Below are positions 1 through 6,993 of a stretch of DNA of 11,631 bases, piece by piece. Both the position numbers and the translations under genes were made by a program. Source of the DNA: Limisphaerales bacterium (GTDB lineage: Bacteria; Verrucomicrobiota; Verrucomicrobiia; Limisphaerales; UBA11358); assembly GCA_003133815.1 (NCBI GenBank), contig PKZR01000359.1, positions 1 to 11,631 of the forward strand, given 5' to 3'. The notes under the pieces were generated by a model. It worked only from the letters and a program-made list of their open reading frames with translations, had not been told where the DNA came from and did no database searches. Each line of letters starts with the position of its first letter. The stretch's first letter is position 1.

Positions 1-1204
1 GGCCGCCTTCCTCTTTTTCATCAGGTCTGCCAGCATCGAACACAACACCGTCGCCACGTTTCAGCGGAGCTTCGAGCTTCAGGAAAACTCTTTCGTTCTT
101 AACCCGCGTGACTTCGCCGAGGAACACTCCGCGCTTTTTGCCGAAGCGGGCGTGGACAAGCTGCTGGTTGTTGGTGCCGCCAAACCAGCCGGTGAACAGA
201 CCGCGCGAAAAGGCCATTTCCAGTTCGTATTTTGATTCACCGCCGGGAAGCGGAAACGCCGAGCCGTACAAATCATTTTCATTTCGACGCGTTTCCACGT
301 CTCCGCAGTTCAAAAGCAATTTGTCGAGCGCAGCACGATAGACGCGCGTAATGCTGGCGACGTATTCAGGCGACTTCAAACGGCCTTCAATTTTCAGCGA
401 GGCGACGCCGGCGCGAACCAAATCCGGCAAGACTTCCAGCCCGGACAAATCCTGCGGGCTTAACAAATAGCGTTTGTCTCCGAGGGGAACCAGTTTGCCG
501 TCTGAAATCAAATCATACGGCATCCGGCACGCCTGCGCGCATTCGCCGCGATTGGCCGAGCGTCCGCCGAGCGATTCGCTGGTGAGACATTGGCCGGAAT
601 AGGCGACGCACAATGCGCCGTGGACAAAAACTTCCAAAGGCAGCTGAGAGTTGAAAGTTGATGGTTGAGAGTCAGAAATTTGCGCCGCGTTAATTTTCTC
701 GATCTCTTTAATCGAACATTCTCGCGCGAGCACGACGAGATTGCAGCCGAGTTCGCGGGCAAATTCCACGCCGACCGCGCTCGTGACGGTCATCTGGGTC
801 GAGGCGTGGATCGGAAAATCCGGCGAAAGTTTTCGGATGAGCCGGCAAATACCCACATCCTGCACAATCGCCGCGTCCACGCCGGCGGTGATGATGGCGC
901 GCAGATAGTTTTCCGCATTGGCCAGTTCATTTTGAAAAACGAGAATGTTGAAGGTGACGTAGCCTTTCACACCGCGCCGGTGAAGAAATTCCATCAGCTT
1001 CGGCAGATCAGCCTCGGTGAAATTATCCGCACGCATCCGGGCGTTGAATTTTTCGAGGCCGAAATAAATCGCGCCCGCGCCGTTTTCGACGGCGGCCTTG
1101 GCGCATTCCCAATCGCCGGCGGGCGCGAGCAGTTCGGGCGGGCGCCGCGTCTTTGCTGCGCTGTCTTCATCATTCGCGGATTCAGTTGGAACAGTTGAAA
1201 CCAT
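1..1204 (-). CDS. Peptidase U32 family protein, probable RNA hydroxylation protein (C-terminus cut by window edge)
   Basis: Reading from ATG at 1204 toward position 1 gives 401 uninterrupted codons and no stop, so the 3' end lies outside the window. Residues 24-30 (PELLAPA) and the following region match the U32 TIM-barrel start. EVFVHGALC near 191-199 followed by SGQC, and then GECAQAC, give C199, C206, C222 and C226 in the usual U32 cysteine spacing. SLKIEGRLKSPEYVA follows around 270. Characterised members (RlhA, TrhP, UbiU/V) act in prephenate-dependent hydroxylation of rRNA or tRNA or of ubiquinone precursors and carry an Fe-S cluster; they are not proven proteases. The region after residue 300 (ELEMAFSRGLFTGW) suggests the long RlhA-like form. 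About a dozen residues near 179-190 are encoded by a simple repeat absent from family members I remember. No clear ribosome binding site precedes the ATG. Which substrate is modified cannot be told. Confidence 0.9.
   Translation of the reverse strand, partial: MVSTVPTESANDEDSAAKTRRPPELLAPAGDWECAKAAVENGAGAIYFGLEKFNARMRADNFTEADLPKLMEFLHRRGVKGYVTFNILVFQNELANAENYLRAIITAGVDAAIVQDVGICRLIRKLSPDFPIHASTQMTVTSAVGVEFARELGCNLVVLARECSIKEIEKINAAQISDSQPSTFNSQLPLEVFVHGALCVAYSGQCLTSESLGGRSANRGECAQACRMPYDLISDGKLVPLGDKRYLLSPQDLSGLEVLPDLVRAGVASLKIEGRLKSPEYVASITRVYRAALDKLLLNCGDVETRRNENDLYGSAFPLPGGESKYELEMAFSRGLFTGWFGGTNNQQLVHARFGKKRGVFLGEVTRVKNERVFLKLEAPLKRGDGVVFDAGRPDEKEEGG
646..672. repeat. Short GTTGA-type simple repeat inside the U32 gene
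   Basis: Three 9-nt units, GAGAGTTGA, AAGTTGATG and GTTGAGAGT, lie end to end. On the coding (minus) strand they give the low-complexity stretch SDSQPSTFNSQL between the helix ending in EKINAAQ and the conserved LPLEVFVHG. The length keeps the reading frame. It looks like a small repeat inserted in, or expanded within, a surface loop. Confidence 0.6.
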
Positions 1205-1299
1205 CTGGCGACAGCATAGCCGAAAAATCTCATCAAAACAAAATCCGTTTCTGCGCGCAGAAAATTTGCAATCGCGCCCAGCGGAGTTAAGCTGGACTT
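1205..1299. promoter_or_regulatory. Divergent intergenic region between the U32 and FIST genes
   Basis: Both flanking genes read outward, so promoters for both should lie in these 95 bp. On the minus strand TTGTTT (1236-1241) and TATGCT (1213-1218) are 17 bp apart, a weak sigma70-like pair placed for transcription of the U32 gene. I could not find a convincing plus-strand pair. GGAG at 1283-1286 is 13 nt before the FIST start, rather far for a ribosome binding site. The region also holds a 16-bp palindrome, listed separately. Confidence 0.4.
1248..1263. promoter_or_regulatory. 16-bp perfect palindrome, candidate operator
   Basis: TTTCTGCGCGCAGAAA equals its own reverse complement over all 16 bases; the flanking bases (g and a) no longer match. 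It sits in the spacer between two divergent genes, just upstream of the weak minus-strand promoter proposed there, a usual place for a dimeric repressor or activator site. No loop separates the halves, so it is a DNA dyad rather than an RNA hairpin. No regulator is identified. Confidence 0.45.
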
Positions 1300-2487
1300 G
1301 TGAACAGTGAATTTTCTACCGCCGCCTACTGGGAAGGCGATTTTGATGAAGATGGCCTGCGCCTTTGGGCGGAGAACTTGCGCACGCAGCTCGGCGACCG
1401 GTCCGTTTCGCTCGGCCTCGTTTTCATGTCGCCGAAATTTTTCCCGCACGCGCAGGCCACCCTGGAAATTTTGCGCGTCCATGCTCGCATCCCTCTGCTC
1501 GCGGGTTGCTCGAGCACAAGCCTGGTTGCCGGTTCAAAAGAAATTGAAGATGCGACCGGCATCGTCCTTGCGCTTTACTCGCTGCCCGGCGCTGAGTTGA
1601 AAGGCTTTCGTTTCACGCAAACGCAAGTCGAAGCGGCTGATGGCCAAAGTTACTGGGCGTTGGAATCCGGCGTTCCACCGACGCACACCAACGGCTGGCT
1701 CGCGTTCATCGACCCATTTCATCTGGACGCGGAAAACTGGATCCGTTCATGGAATGAATCGTTCGCACCGTTGCCGACATTCGGAGGGCTGGCGAGCGGG
1801 CCTGTTTCCGAACAAGCCACGCAGATTTATCTGAACGGCGAGGTTTTTGAGGATGGCGGCGTGGCGGTATCCGTCGGCGGCGAGGTGAAATTGTCCGGCG
1901 TCATATCGCAAGGCTGCACGCCGATTGGCGACACTTGGACGCTCACGCGCGTGGAGCATAACCTGATTCATCAGATTGCGAACCGCCCGGCGTATGCGGT
2001 CCTCGCCGACACGGTGCAAAAGCTTTCACCCGCCGACCAGCAGAAGGCGCGCGGAAACCTTTTCATCGGCCTCGTCGTAAATGAATATCTCGAGGATTTT
2101 CATCGCGGCGATTTTCTAGTGCGCCAGCTCATCGGCGGCGATCCGAATTCTGGCGTGCTGGCGGTCGGCGCGCAGCCTCGCGCAGGTCAGACCATGCAAT
2201 TCCAGCGGCGCGACGCGGCGGCGGCCAGCGAAGACATGCGCGAACTGCTGGAACGCGCAAAGACGAAAATAGGTGGTGCGACGATTTACGGCGGCTGCCT
2301 TTGCTGTTGCAACGGCCGGGGGAAAAATCTTTTTGGCACGCCTGACCACGACGCCGAACTTGTGCAGAAGGAAATCGGCCCGCTCGGCCTCGCCGGGTTT
2401 TTCTGCAATGGCGAAATCGGCCCCGTCGGCGAAAAGAATTACCTTCATGGCTTCACTGCATCGCTCGCGCTGTTCGTAAAAAAATGA
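1300..2487 (+). CDS. FIST N and C domain protein (putative sensory protein)
   Basis: The 395-residue product has the FIST layout: FIST_N from about 30 to 210 (LGLVFMSPKFF, then LLAGCSSTSLVAGSKEIE, close to the family's GCT/S-x-G signature), and FIST_C from about 220 to 390, ending with GLAGFFCNGEIGPVG and the LHGFTASLALF terminus typical of these proteins. FIST domains are proposed to bind small ligands such as amino acids and often sit on sensors or chemoreceptors; here there is no signalling domain, signal peptide or membrane helix, so a cytosolic role is likely. Residues 333-337 are CLCCC before NGRG, an unusual cysteine cluster. The start is GTG at 1300 with GGAG 13 nt upstream; no ATG fits better. 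It is divergent from the U32 gene and 79 bp ahead of the RGG-box gene. Confidence 0.87.
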   Translation: MNSEFSTAAYWEGDFDEDGLRLWAENLRTQLGDRSVSLGLVFMSPKFFPHAQATLEILRVHARIPLLAGCSSTSLVAGSKEIEDATGIVLALYSLPGAELKGFRFTQTQVEAADGQSYWALESGVPPTHTNGWLAFIDPFHLDAENWIRSWNESFAPLPTFGGLASGPVSEQATQIYLNGEVFEDGGVAVSVGGEVKLSGVISQGCTPIGDTWTLTRVEHNLIHQIANRPAYAVLADTVQKLSPADQQKARGNLFIGLVVNEYLEDFHRGDFLVRQLIGGDPNSGVLAVGAQPRAGQTMQFQRRDAAAASEDMRELLERAKTKIGGATIYGGCLCCCNGRGKNLFGTPDHDAELVQKEIGPLGLAGFFCNGEIGPVGEKNYLHGFTASLALFVKK

Positions 2488-2566
2488 TTGTGACGCCTTC
2501 GGAAAATCGCGACTGGGAATAATTCGCCATTGCTTTTGTGCGCCGGAAAGCCATTCTCATTTCAGG

Positions 2567-3211
2567 ATGCCAGAGGAACAACAGCCAGAATCAATGAGAC
2601 CAGTGCCGCCGAAAGGCTTGGTGCCACGTCGCCGCGGACGCCGCGGCGGACGCGGACGCCGCCGCCCCGTGCCGGCAATCCCAGTTTCCGGGCAACCGGC
2701 GCAATCGGAACCGCCAGCCAAACATACCGAACCGCCAATCCGCCTGCGCGAGGAAAAATTGGTTCGTCCCACGCCATCAAATCAACAATTTGCATCACCG
2801 GCTCCAGATCCAATTGAACCTCCCAAGGAGAAAATCCGCCCCGTGCCGCGCAAAAGCAATCCGGATGTTTCCGCGATCAGCCAGGCCGTCAATGAAGTAA
2901 TGCAGGTCGTCGAATCATTGCGGGAGACATTGGAACAGATGGAGGATGTTTTGGAACTCGTCGAACACGCCGAACGTCAGAAAATCACAGACGAGCGCGA
3001 AATCGAATCGCTTCTCCGCGCGCTGCGCCAGCTACAATCGCGCGGTGGCAGGCCCGATCGAACCGAACCGGCGGAACGCCGAAGTTTGCCCTATCGCCCA
3101 AATCGTCCTCAACGTTCCGAGAACCAGTCGCCACTCGAACAGGTGGAACGTCTGGAATCTCCAGAATCTGCTGAACAACACGAAGGCCAGGAACCACAGC
3201 CGAACGACTAA
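2567..3211 (+). CDS. Hypothetical basic protein with RGG-like box, helical centre and acidic tail
   Basis: I do not recognise this 214-residue protein. Residues 21-33 are RRRGRRGGRGRRR, an RGG/RG-rich patch of the sort that binds RNA or DNA. Residues 34-97 are rich in Pro, Lys and Glu and look disordered. Residues 98-157 (from NPDVSAISQ to LRALRQLQ) have heptad-like Leu, Val and Met spacing and probably form a coiled coil. The tail 158-214 is polar, with Arg/Pro first and Glu/Gln at the end. There is no signal peptide or membrane segment. It may be a nucleic-acid or ribosome-associated scaffold, but that is inference from composition. The ATG at 2567 lacks a clear ribosome binding site; an in-frame ATG at 2594 would remove nine residues and keep the RGG box. 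The gene is same-strand with the FIST gene and ends 12 nt from the end of the convergent neighbour. Confidence 0.72.
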   Translation: MPEEQQPESMRPVPPKGLVPRRRGRRGGRGRRRPVPAIPVSGQPAQSEPPAKHTEPPIRLREEKLVRPTPSNQQFASPAPDPIEPPKEKIRPVPRKSNPDVSAISQAVNEVMQVVESLRETLEQMEDVLELVEHAERQKITDEREIESLLRALRQLQSRGGRPDRTEPAERRSLPYRPNRPQRSENQSPLEQVERLESPESAEQHEGQEPQPND

Positions 3212-3223
3212 TTGCCGCCCCGG

Positions 3224-5263
3224 CTATTTCAGCAAATCCCATACTTCGGCAGCCTTATCCGTCGGCGGCTTGCACGCGTTGCCTGTGCAAAGATAAACGA
3301 CTGCACCGTCTTTTGCGGGCAGTGTTTTGGCAAATTCCTCGACCGCTCCCGCGTTGCCAAGAACAATTTTGTTCGGCTGATAAACCGCATGAACGGCGCG
3401 CAATAGTTTGTGGAATTTTTCGGAACCGTTATCTCCGGCGATGACAAAGCGCTTCGGTTCCTGCAGTGAAAAATTCAGTGCTTGCAGCATGAACGGCATG
3501 GCCTGGGGAAAAGTTTGCAGCCGATGCATGTATAATCGGAGAGTTTTTTCGGCGGCTTCAGTGAAATTCTTTATGCCGGTGATTGCGCCGAGTTTCAGAA
3601 GCGCGAGAGTGGCGACGGAATTGCCGGATGGCTCCGCGCCATCGTAATCATCCTTTACACGCAGGATCAAATCCTTCGCCTCGGCAACGCTTTGCCAGAA
3701 GCCGCCATTTTCGGCGTCGTAAAATCTCGCAAGTATCGCGGTCGCCAGATCAACCGCAAAATCCAGATGACCAGGCGTGAGCGTCGCCTCATACAGATCA
3801 ATCACGCCAGACAACAGAAACGCATGGTCTTCGAGCAATTGCACGACGTCACATTCTCCGTCGCGCCAGCGGTGAAAAAGCGTCCTGGATTTTTCATCCC
3901 AAAGTTTTTCACGCAGGAACGCCAGATTTTTCTCCGCCGTCGAGCAATAGTTTTCGTCGCCTAAAATCACAGAGGCCCGCGCAAACGCGCCGAGCATGAG
4001 CCCGTTCCACGATACGAGGATTTTGTCGTCGAGATGCGGCCGGATTTTTTTTGCGCGCGCGGCGAGCATTTTGGATTTTGCAGAACCGAGCAATGACAGG
4101 TCTCCGCGGACGACGGATGGATCAGCGACGCTCAAAACATTCAACCCTGCCAGCGGCTGCGGGTGGCTGTGGTCAACAAAATTTCCTTCCCTCGTGATTC
4201 CAAAATATTTTGCGGCGACGTTAAATTCATCCACGGTCAGCAGCTTGGAAAGTTCGTCTTTCGTCCAGCAATAAAATTTTCCTTCCTGACCCTCGCTGTC
4301 GGCGTCCTCGGCTGAAAAAAATCCGCCGTCGGGATGCTTCATGTCGCGCAAAACGTAATCCAAAATGTCGCGGATGACTTCCGCGTGCCGTGCATCGCCG
4401 CTCACGAGAAACGCGTCGAGATACAACTGCGCGAGCTGCGCGTTGTCATAGAGCATCTTCTCAAAATGCGGCACGAGCCATTCGGCATCCACGGCGTAGC
4501 GCGAAAAACCGCCGCCGAGCTGGTCGTGAATTCCGCCGGCGGCCATTTTGTCGCACGTTCGCAATACCATTTTGACGGCTTCGTCGTCGCCGAATCTTTT
4601 TGCGGCGCGCAACACGAACGACGGAATTGACGGCTGCGGAAATTTCGGCGCGCCGCCGAATCCGCCATTGGTTGAATCGTAGCTGGACTTGAAAATTTCC
4701 GCCGCATTTATTAATACATCGGCGGTCAATGAAAAATCCGCCCCGGCTGAACTTGTCATCACGCTTTCAAGACGCGCATGGATTTCATCCGCACTCGCGG
4801 CAATGTCATTTTTTCGTTCGCGCCAAAGCCCGGCAATTTGTTCCAGCAATTGCAAAAAACTCGGACGGCCATGACGCGCATCCGGCGGAAAATAAGTGCC
4901 GCCGAAAAACGGTTTCAGCTCCGGCGTGAGAAAAACATTCATCGGCCATCCGCCGGAGCCGGTCGTGGATTGCACGAACGTCATGTAAATTTTGTCCACG
5001 TCCGGCCGTTCCTCGCGGTCCACCTTGATGCTGACGAAATGTTCGGCGAGAAATTTCCCAATTTCTTCGTCTTCAAAACTTTCGCGTTCCATGACGTGGC
5101 ACCAGTGGCAGGTCGAATAGCCGATGCTCAGAAAAACCGGCTTGTTTTCGCGACGAGCCTGTTCAAACGCCTCGGCGTTCCATGCGAACCAATCCACGGG
5201 GTTGTGCGCGTGCTGTAAAAGGTATGGCGATTTTTCGCGGGCGAGCCGGTTCGTAAAATTCAC
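3224..5263 (-). CDS. Thioredoxin domain-containing protein, YyaL/SSP411 (DUF255) family
   Basis: The 679-residue product starts with the family hallmark NRLAREKSPYLLQHAHNPVDW, split here by its key parts SPYLL and NPVDW, followed by IGYSTCHWCHVM with CHWC at 52-55 (thioredoxin-like CxxC), then SIKVDREERPDVD and GGWPMNVFLTP. The remainder is the alpha/alpha toroid resembling N-acylglucosamine 2-epimerase (GGFSRYAVD, PHFEKMLYDNAQLAQLY, FFSAEDADSEG), and the end has the usual CTGNACKPP. Its reaction is not established; a redox or sugar-related role is proposed for the family. I prefer GTG at 5263 because homologues begin just before NRLA. ATG at 5344 adds 27 residues and overlaps the start codon of the divergent protease gene within CATG. 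Neither start has a ribosome binding site. TTGCGT and TATCTT, 16 bp apart, end 6 nt before the GTG, so a leaderless message is possible. Confidence 0.9.
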   Translation of the reverse strand: MNFTNRLAREKSPYLLQHAHNPVDWFAWNAEAFEQARRENKPVFLSIGYSTCHWCHVMERESFEDEEIGKFLAEHFVSIKVDREERPDVDKIYMTFVQSTTGSGGWPMNVFLTPELKPFFGGTYFPPDARHGRPSFLQLLEQIAGLWRERKNDIAASADEIHARLESVMTSSAGADFSLTADVLINAAEIFKSSYDSTNGGFGGAPKFPQPSIPSFVLRAAKRFGDDEAVKMVLRTCDKMAAGGIHDQLGGGFSRYAVDAEWLVPHFEKMLYDNAQLAQLYLDAFLVSGDARHAEVIRDILDYVLRDMKHPDGGFFSAEDADSEGQEGKFYCWTKDELSKLLTVDEFNVAAKYFGITREGNFVDHSHPQPLAGLNVLSVADPSVVRGDLSLLGSAKSKMLAARAKKIRPHLDDKILVSWNGLMLGAFARASVILGDENYCSTAEKNLAFLREKLWDEKSRTLFHRWRDGECDVVQLLEDHAFLLSGVIDLYEATLTPGHLDFAVDLATAILARFYDAENGGFWQSVAEAKDLILRVKDDYDGAEPSGNSVATLALLKLGAITGIKNFTEAAEKTLRLYMHRLQTFPQAMPFMLQALNFSLQEPKRFVIAGDNGSEKFHKLLRAVHAVYQPNKIVLGNAGAVEEFAKTLPAKDGAVVYLCTGNACKPPTDKAAEVWDLLK

Positions 5264-5342
5264 GCTGCCAAGATACGCGCAAATAAAACCGACGCAAACG
5301 AAACGCGATGACTTTTGCGCCGCGCCGCGATAAGCTGAAATC

Positions 5343-6059
5343 ATGTTTTCGGAAAAACCGTGGCGGCCCGAAACCGTGATTCAATTTGTCGCGGCGCAAT
5401 TCGCCTGCCTCTGCTTCGGCATTTTAGCCGCCGGCCTTCTGCACAAATTCCGCATCCAGGGTTTTGCGCAGGATGAAGATTTCGGAAATATTTTGCTCGC
5501 CACGTTGAGTTTTCAGGGCGCGACATGGATTCTGATTCCATTTTTTTTGCGGCTGCACCAAGTCCTCTGGCGCGACGCGTTCGGCCTTAGCGGAACAAAT
5601 CTAAAACGCGATCTGACCGCAGCCGTCGTCCTAGTGGTTGTGATCTTGCCGGTCGCGTGGCTGCTGCAAGGCGCGTCCGTCGCGGTGCTGGAAAAAATCG
5701 GCTGGCCGGTGGAAAACCAGGTTGCCGTGATGCTGTTCGCGGACGCGAAAAGCAACTGGCTGAAAATATATCTCGGCGCGTTCGCCGTCGTCATCGCGCC
5801 GGTGGCGGAGGAGTTTGTTTTCCGCGGCGTGCTGTTCCCGTTCGTTAAGAGGCTTGGCTTCCCGAAATCCGCCTGGCTTGGTGTGAGCGCGCTCTTCGCC
5901 CTGATCCATTTTGACGCAGGCACGTTCGTGCCGCTTTTCATATTTGCGCTGGCGCTGACGTGGCTTTACGAAACCACGGATAACCTGCTCGCGCCGATTT
6001 TCGCTCACAGCCTGTTCAATGCGGCGAACCTTGCGGTTTTGTTTTTCGCGCCAAAATGA
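5343..6059 (+). CDS. CPBP family intramembrane metalloprotease (CAAX/Abi type)
   Basis: The 238-residue protein is hydrophobic, with likely membrane helices near 12-36, 50-68, 90-112, 143-165, 175-192 and 196-216. It carries the three CPBP motifs: E156-E157-x-x-x-R161 (EEFVFR), F185-x-x-x-H189 (FALIH) and H222-x-x-x-N226 (HSLFN), so the glutamate and histidine active-site set is complete. Members cleave or process membrane-bound substrates, including prenylated peptides, and some protect against bacteriocins; the substrate here is unknown. It is the first gene of a four-gene run: its stop is one base before the thiL ATG. The ATG at 5343 has no clear ribosome binding site. A link between its function and thiamine or tRNA modification is not evident, and it may simply share the transcript. 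Confidence 0.88.
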   Translation: MFSEKPWRPETVIQFVAAQFACLCFGILAAGLLHKFRIQGFAQDEDFGNILLATLSFQGATWILIPFFLRLHQVLWRDAFGLSGTNLKRDLTAAVVLVVVILPVAWLLQGASVAVLEKIGWPVENQVAVMLFADAKSNWLKIYLGAFAVVIAPVAEEFVFRGVLFPFVKRLGFPKSAWLGVSALFALIHFDAGTFVPLFIFALALTWLYETTDNLLAPIFAHSLFNAANLAVLFFAPK

Positions 6060-6060
6060 A

Positions 6061-6993
6061 ATGAACGAATTTGAACTCATCGCAAAATTGACGAAATCGC
6101 TGCCAGCAAATGAAAATGTCGTCACAGGCGCGGGTGACGATTGCGCAGTGCTGGACTTGGGCGCGAAGGATAAATTGATTTTGTTCAAGACCGACGCCGT
6201 TGTAGAAGGGATTCATTTCACACGCGAAACGCCGCCAGAGAAAATCGGGCGCAAGGCGCTGGCACGCTGCCTGAGCGACATCGCCGCGATGGCCGGAACA
6301 CCGGTCGCCGCGCTTGTGACCATCGCGTTGCCGGAAAATTTTGACGCAGAATTTGTCGGCGGAATTTACGACGGACTCAACGCGCTGGCAGAAAAAAATT
6401 ACGTGGCGGTTGTCGGCGGCGAGACGACGACGAATCCAAGGCACATTTTGATTTCCATCGCGCTTGTCGGAACTGTCCCGCGCGGAAAGCAGATTTTGCG
6501 TTCCGGCGCAAAGGCCGGTGACGCGATTTTTGTGACGGGCGAACTCGGCGGTTCGCTCGCCGAAAAGCATCTTGAGTTTGAACCGCGGCTGGCGGAAGCC
6601 CGCTGGCTGGCGGAACATTCTTCAATTCATTCGATGATTGATTTGAGCGACGGCCTCGCCGGAGATTTGCCGCACATTTTGAACGCGAGCGGCGTCGGCG
6701 CGGAACTGCTGAAATCGTCAATCCCCATTTCGCGGGAAGCAAAGCTGGCGGCGCGGAAGAATTCATCGGCCAAACCCGCGTTCGCCGCCGCGATGACGGA
6801 CGGTGAGGATTTTGAACTGCTCTTCACGGTCGCCGCCAAAAGCGCGGTGAAACTGCTGGACGCGTGGAAAAAACAATTTCCAAAATTGAAATTGAGCTGC
6901 ATCGGGAAAATTGTCGCGGGCGACGGCATTTTGATCCGCGACAAAGGCGGCTCACACAAACTAAACGCACATGGCTACGTTCATTTCACTTAG
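6061..6993 (+). CDS. thiL: Thiamine-monophosphate kinase
   Basis: This 310-residue enzyme phosphorylates thiamine monophosphate with ATP to give thiamine diphosphate, the last step of thiamine biosynthesis in the cytosol. Visible ThiL signatures are GAGDDCAVL (GDD at 25-27), TDAVVEGIHF (44-53), ARCLSDIAAMAG (68-79, D73), VGGETT (118-123), DLSDGLAGDL (194-203) and TDGEDFELLF (246-255). These cover the metal- and nucleotide-binding aspartates and the C-terminal substrate region. Position 121 is Glu where many ThiL proteins have Asp (GGDT). Length is close to the usual 310-330. An upstream in-frame ATG at 6019 would add 14 residues inside the protease gene; ATG 6061, one base after the protease stop, begins MNEFELI as ThiL proteins do, and is preferred. 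The 3' end overlaps tsaE by 23 nt. Confidence 0.95.
   Translation: MNEFELIAKLTKSLPANENVVTGAGDDCAVLDLGAKDKLILFKTDAVVEGIHFTRETPPEKIGRKALARCLSDIAAMAGTPVAALVTIALPENFDAEFVGGIYDGLNALAEKNYVAVVGGETTTNPRHILISIALVGTVPRGKQILRSGAKAGDAIFVTGELGGSLAEKHLEFEPRLAEARWLAEHSSIHSMIDLSDGLAGDLPHILNASGVGAELLKSSIPISREAKLAARKNSSAKPAFAAAMTDGEDFELLFTVAAKSAVKLLDAWKKQFPKLKLSCIGKIVAGDGILIRDKGGSHKLNAHGYVHFT

Noticed and set aside
665..1198. 177-codon plus-strand open frame
   Set aside because: It is antisense to the U32 gene, whose motifs are unmistakable on the minus strand; the high GC content keeps the opposite frame open.
994..1482. 162-codon minus-strand open frame crossing the U32/FIST spacer
   Set aside because: It overlaps two well-supported genes in other frames and has low-complexity Arg/Ala/Pro content with no recognisable domain.
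3151..3165. TCTGGA-ATC-TCCAGA inverted repeat near the end of the RGG-box gene
   Set aside because: It is short, lies inside a coding region, and is explained by repeated Leu-Glu-Ser-type codons.
3214..3224. GCCG-CCC-CGGC hairpin between convergent genes as a bidirectional terminator
   Set aside because: The stem is only 4 bp with no adjoining T run on either strand.
6019..6060. Upstream start for thiL
   Set aside because: It would place 14 residues inside the protease gene with no family support; ATG 6061 begins as ThiL proteins do.
5631..6188. 185-codon minus-strand open frame
   Set aside because: It lies antisense to the protease and thiL and has shadow-like composition (REAKPLNEREQ, RQRQRK).
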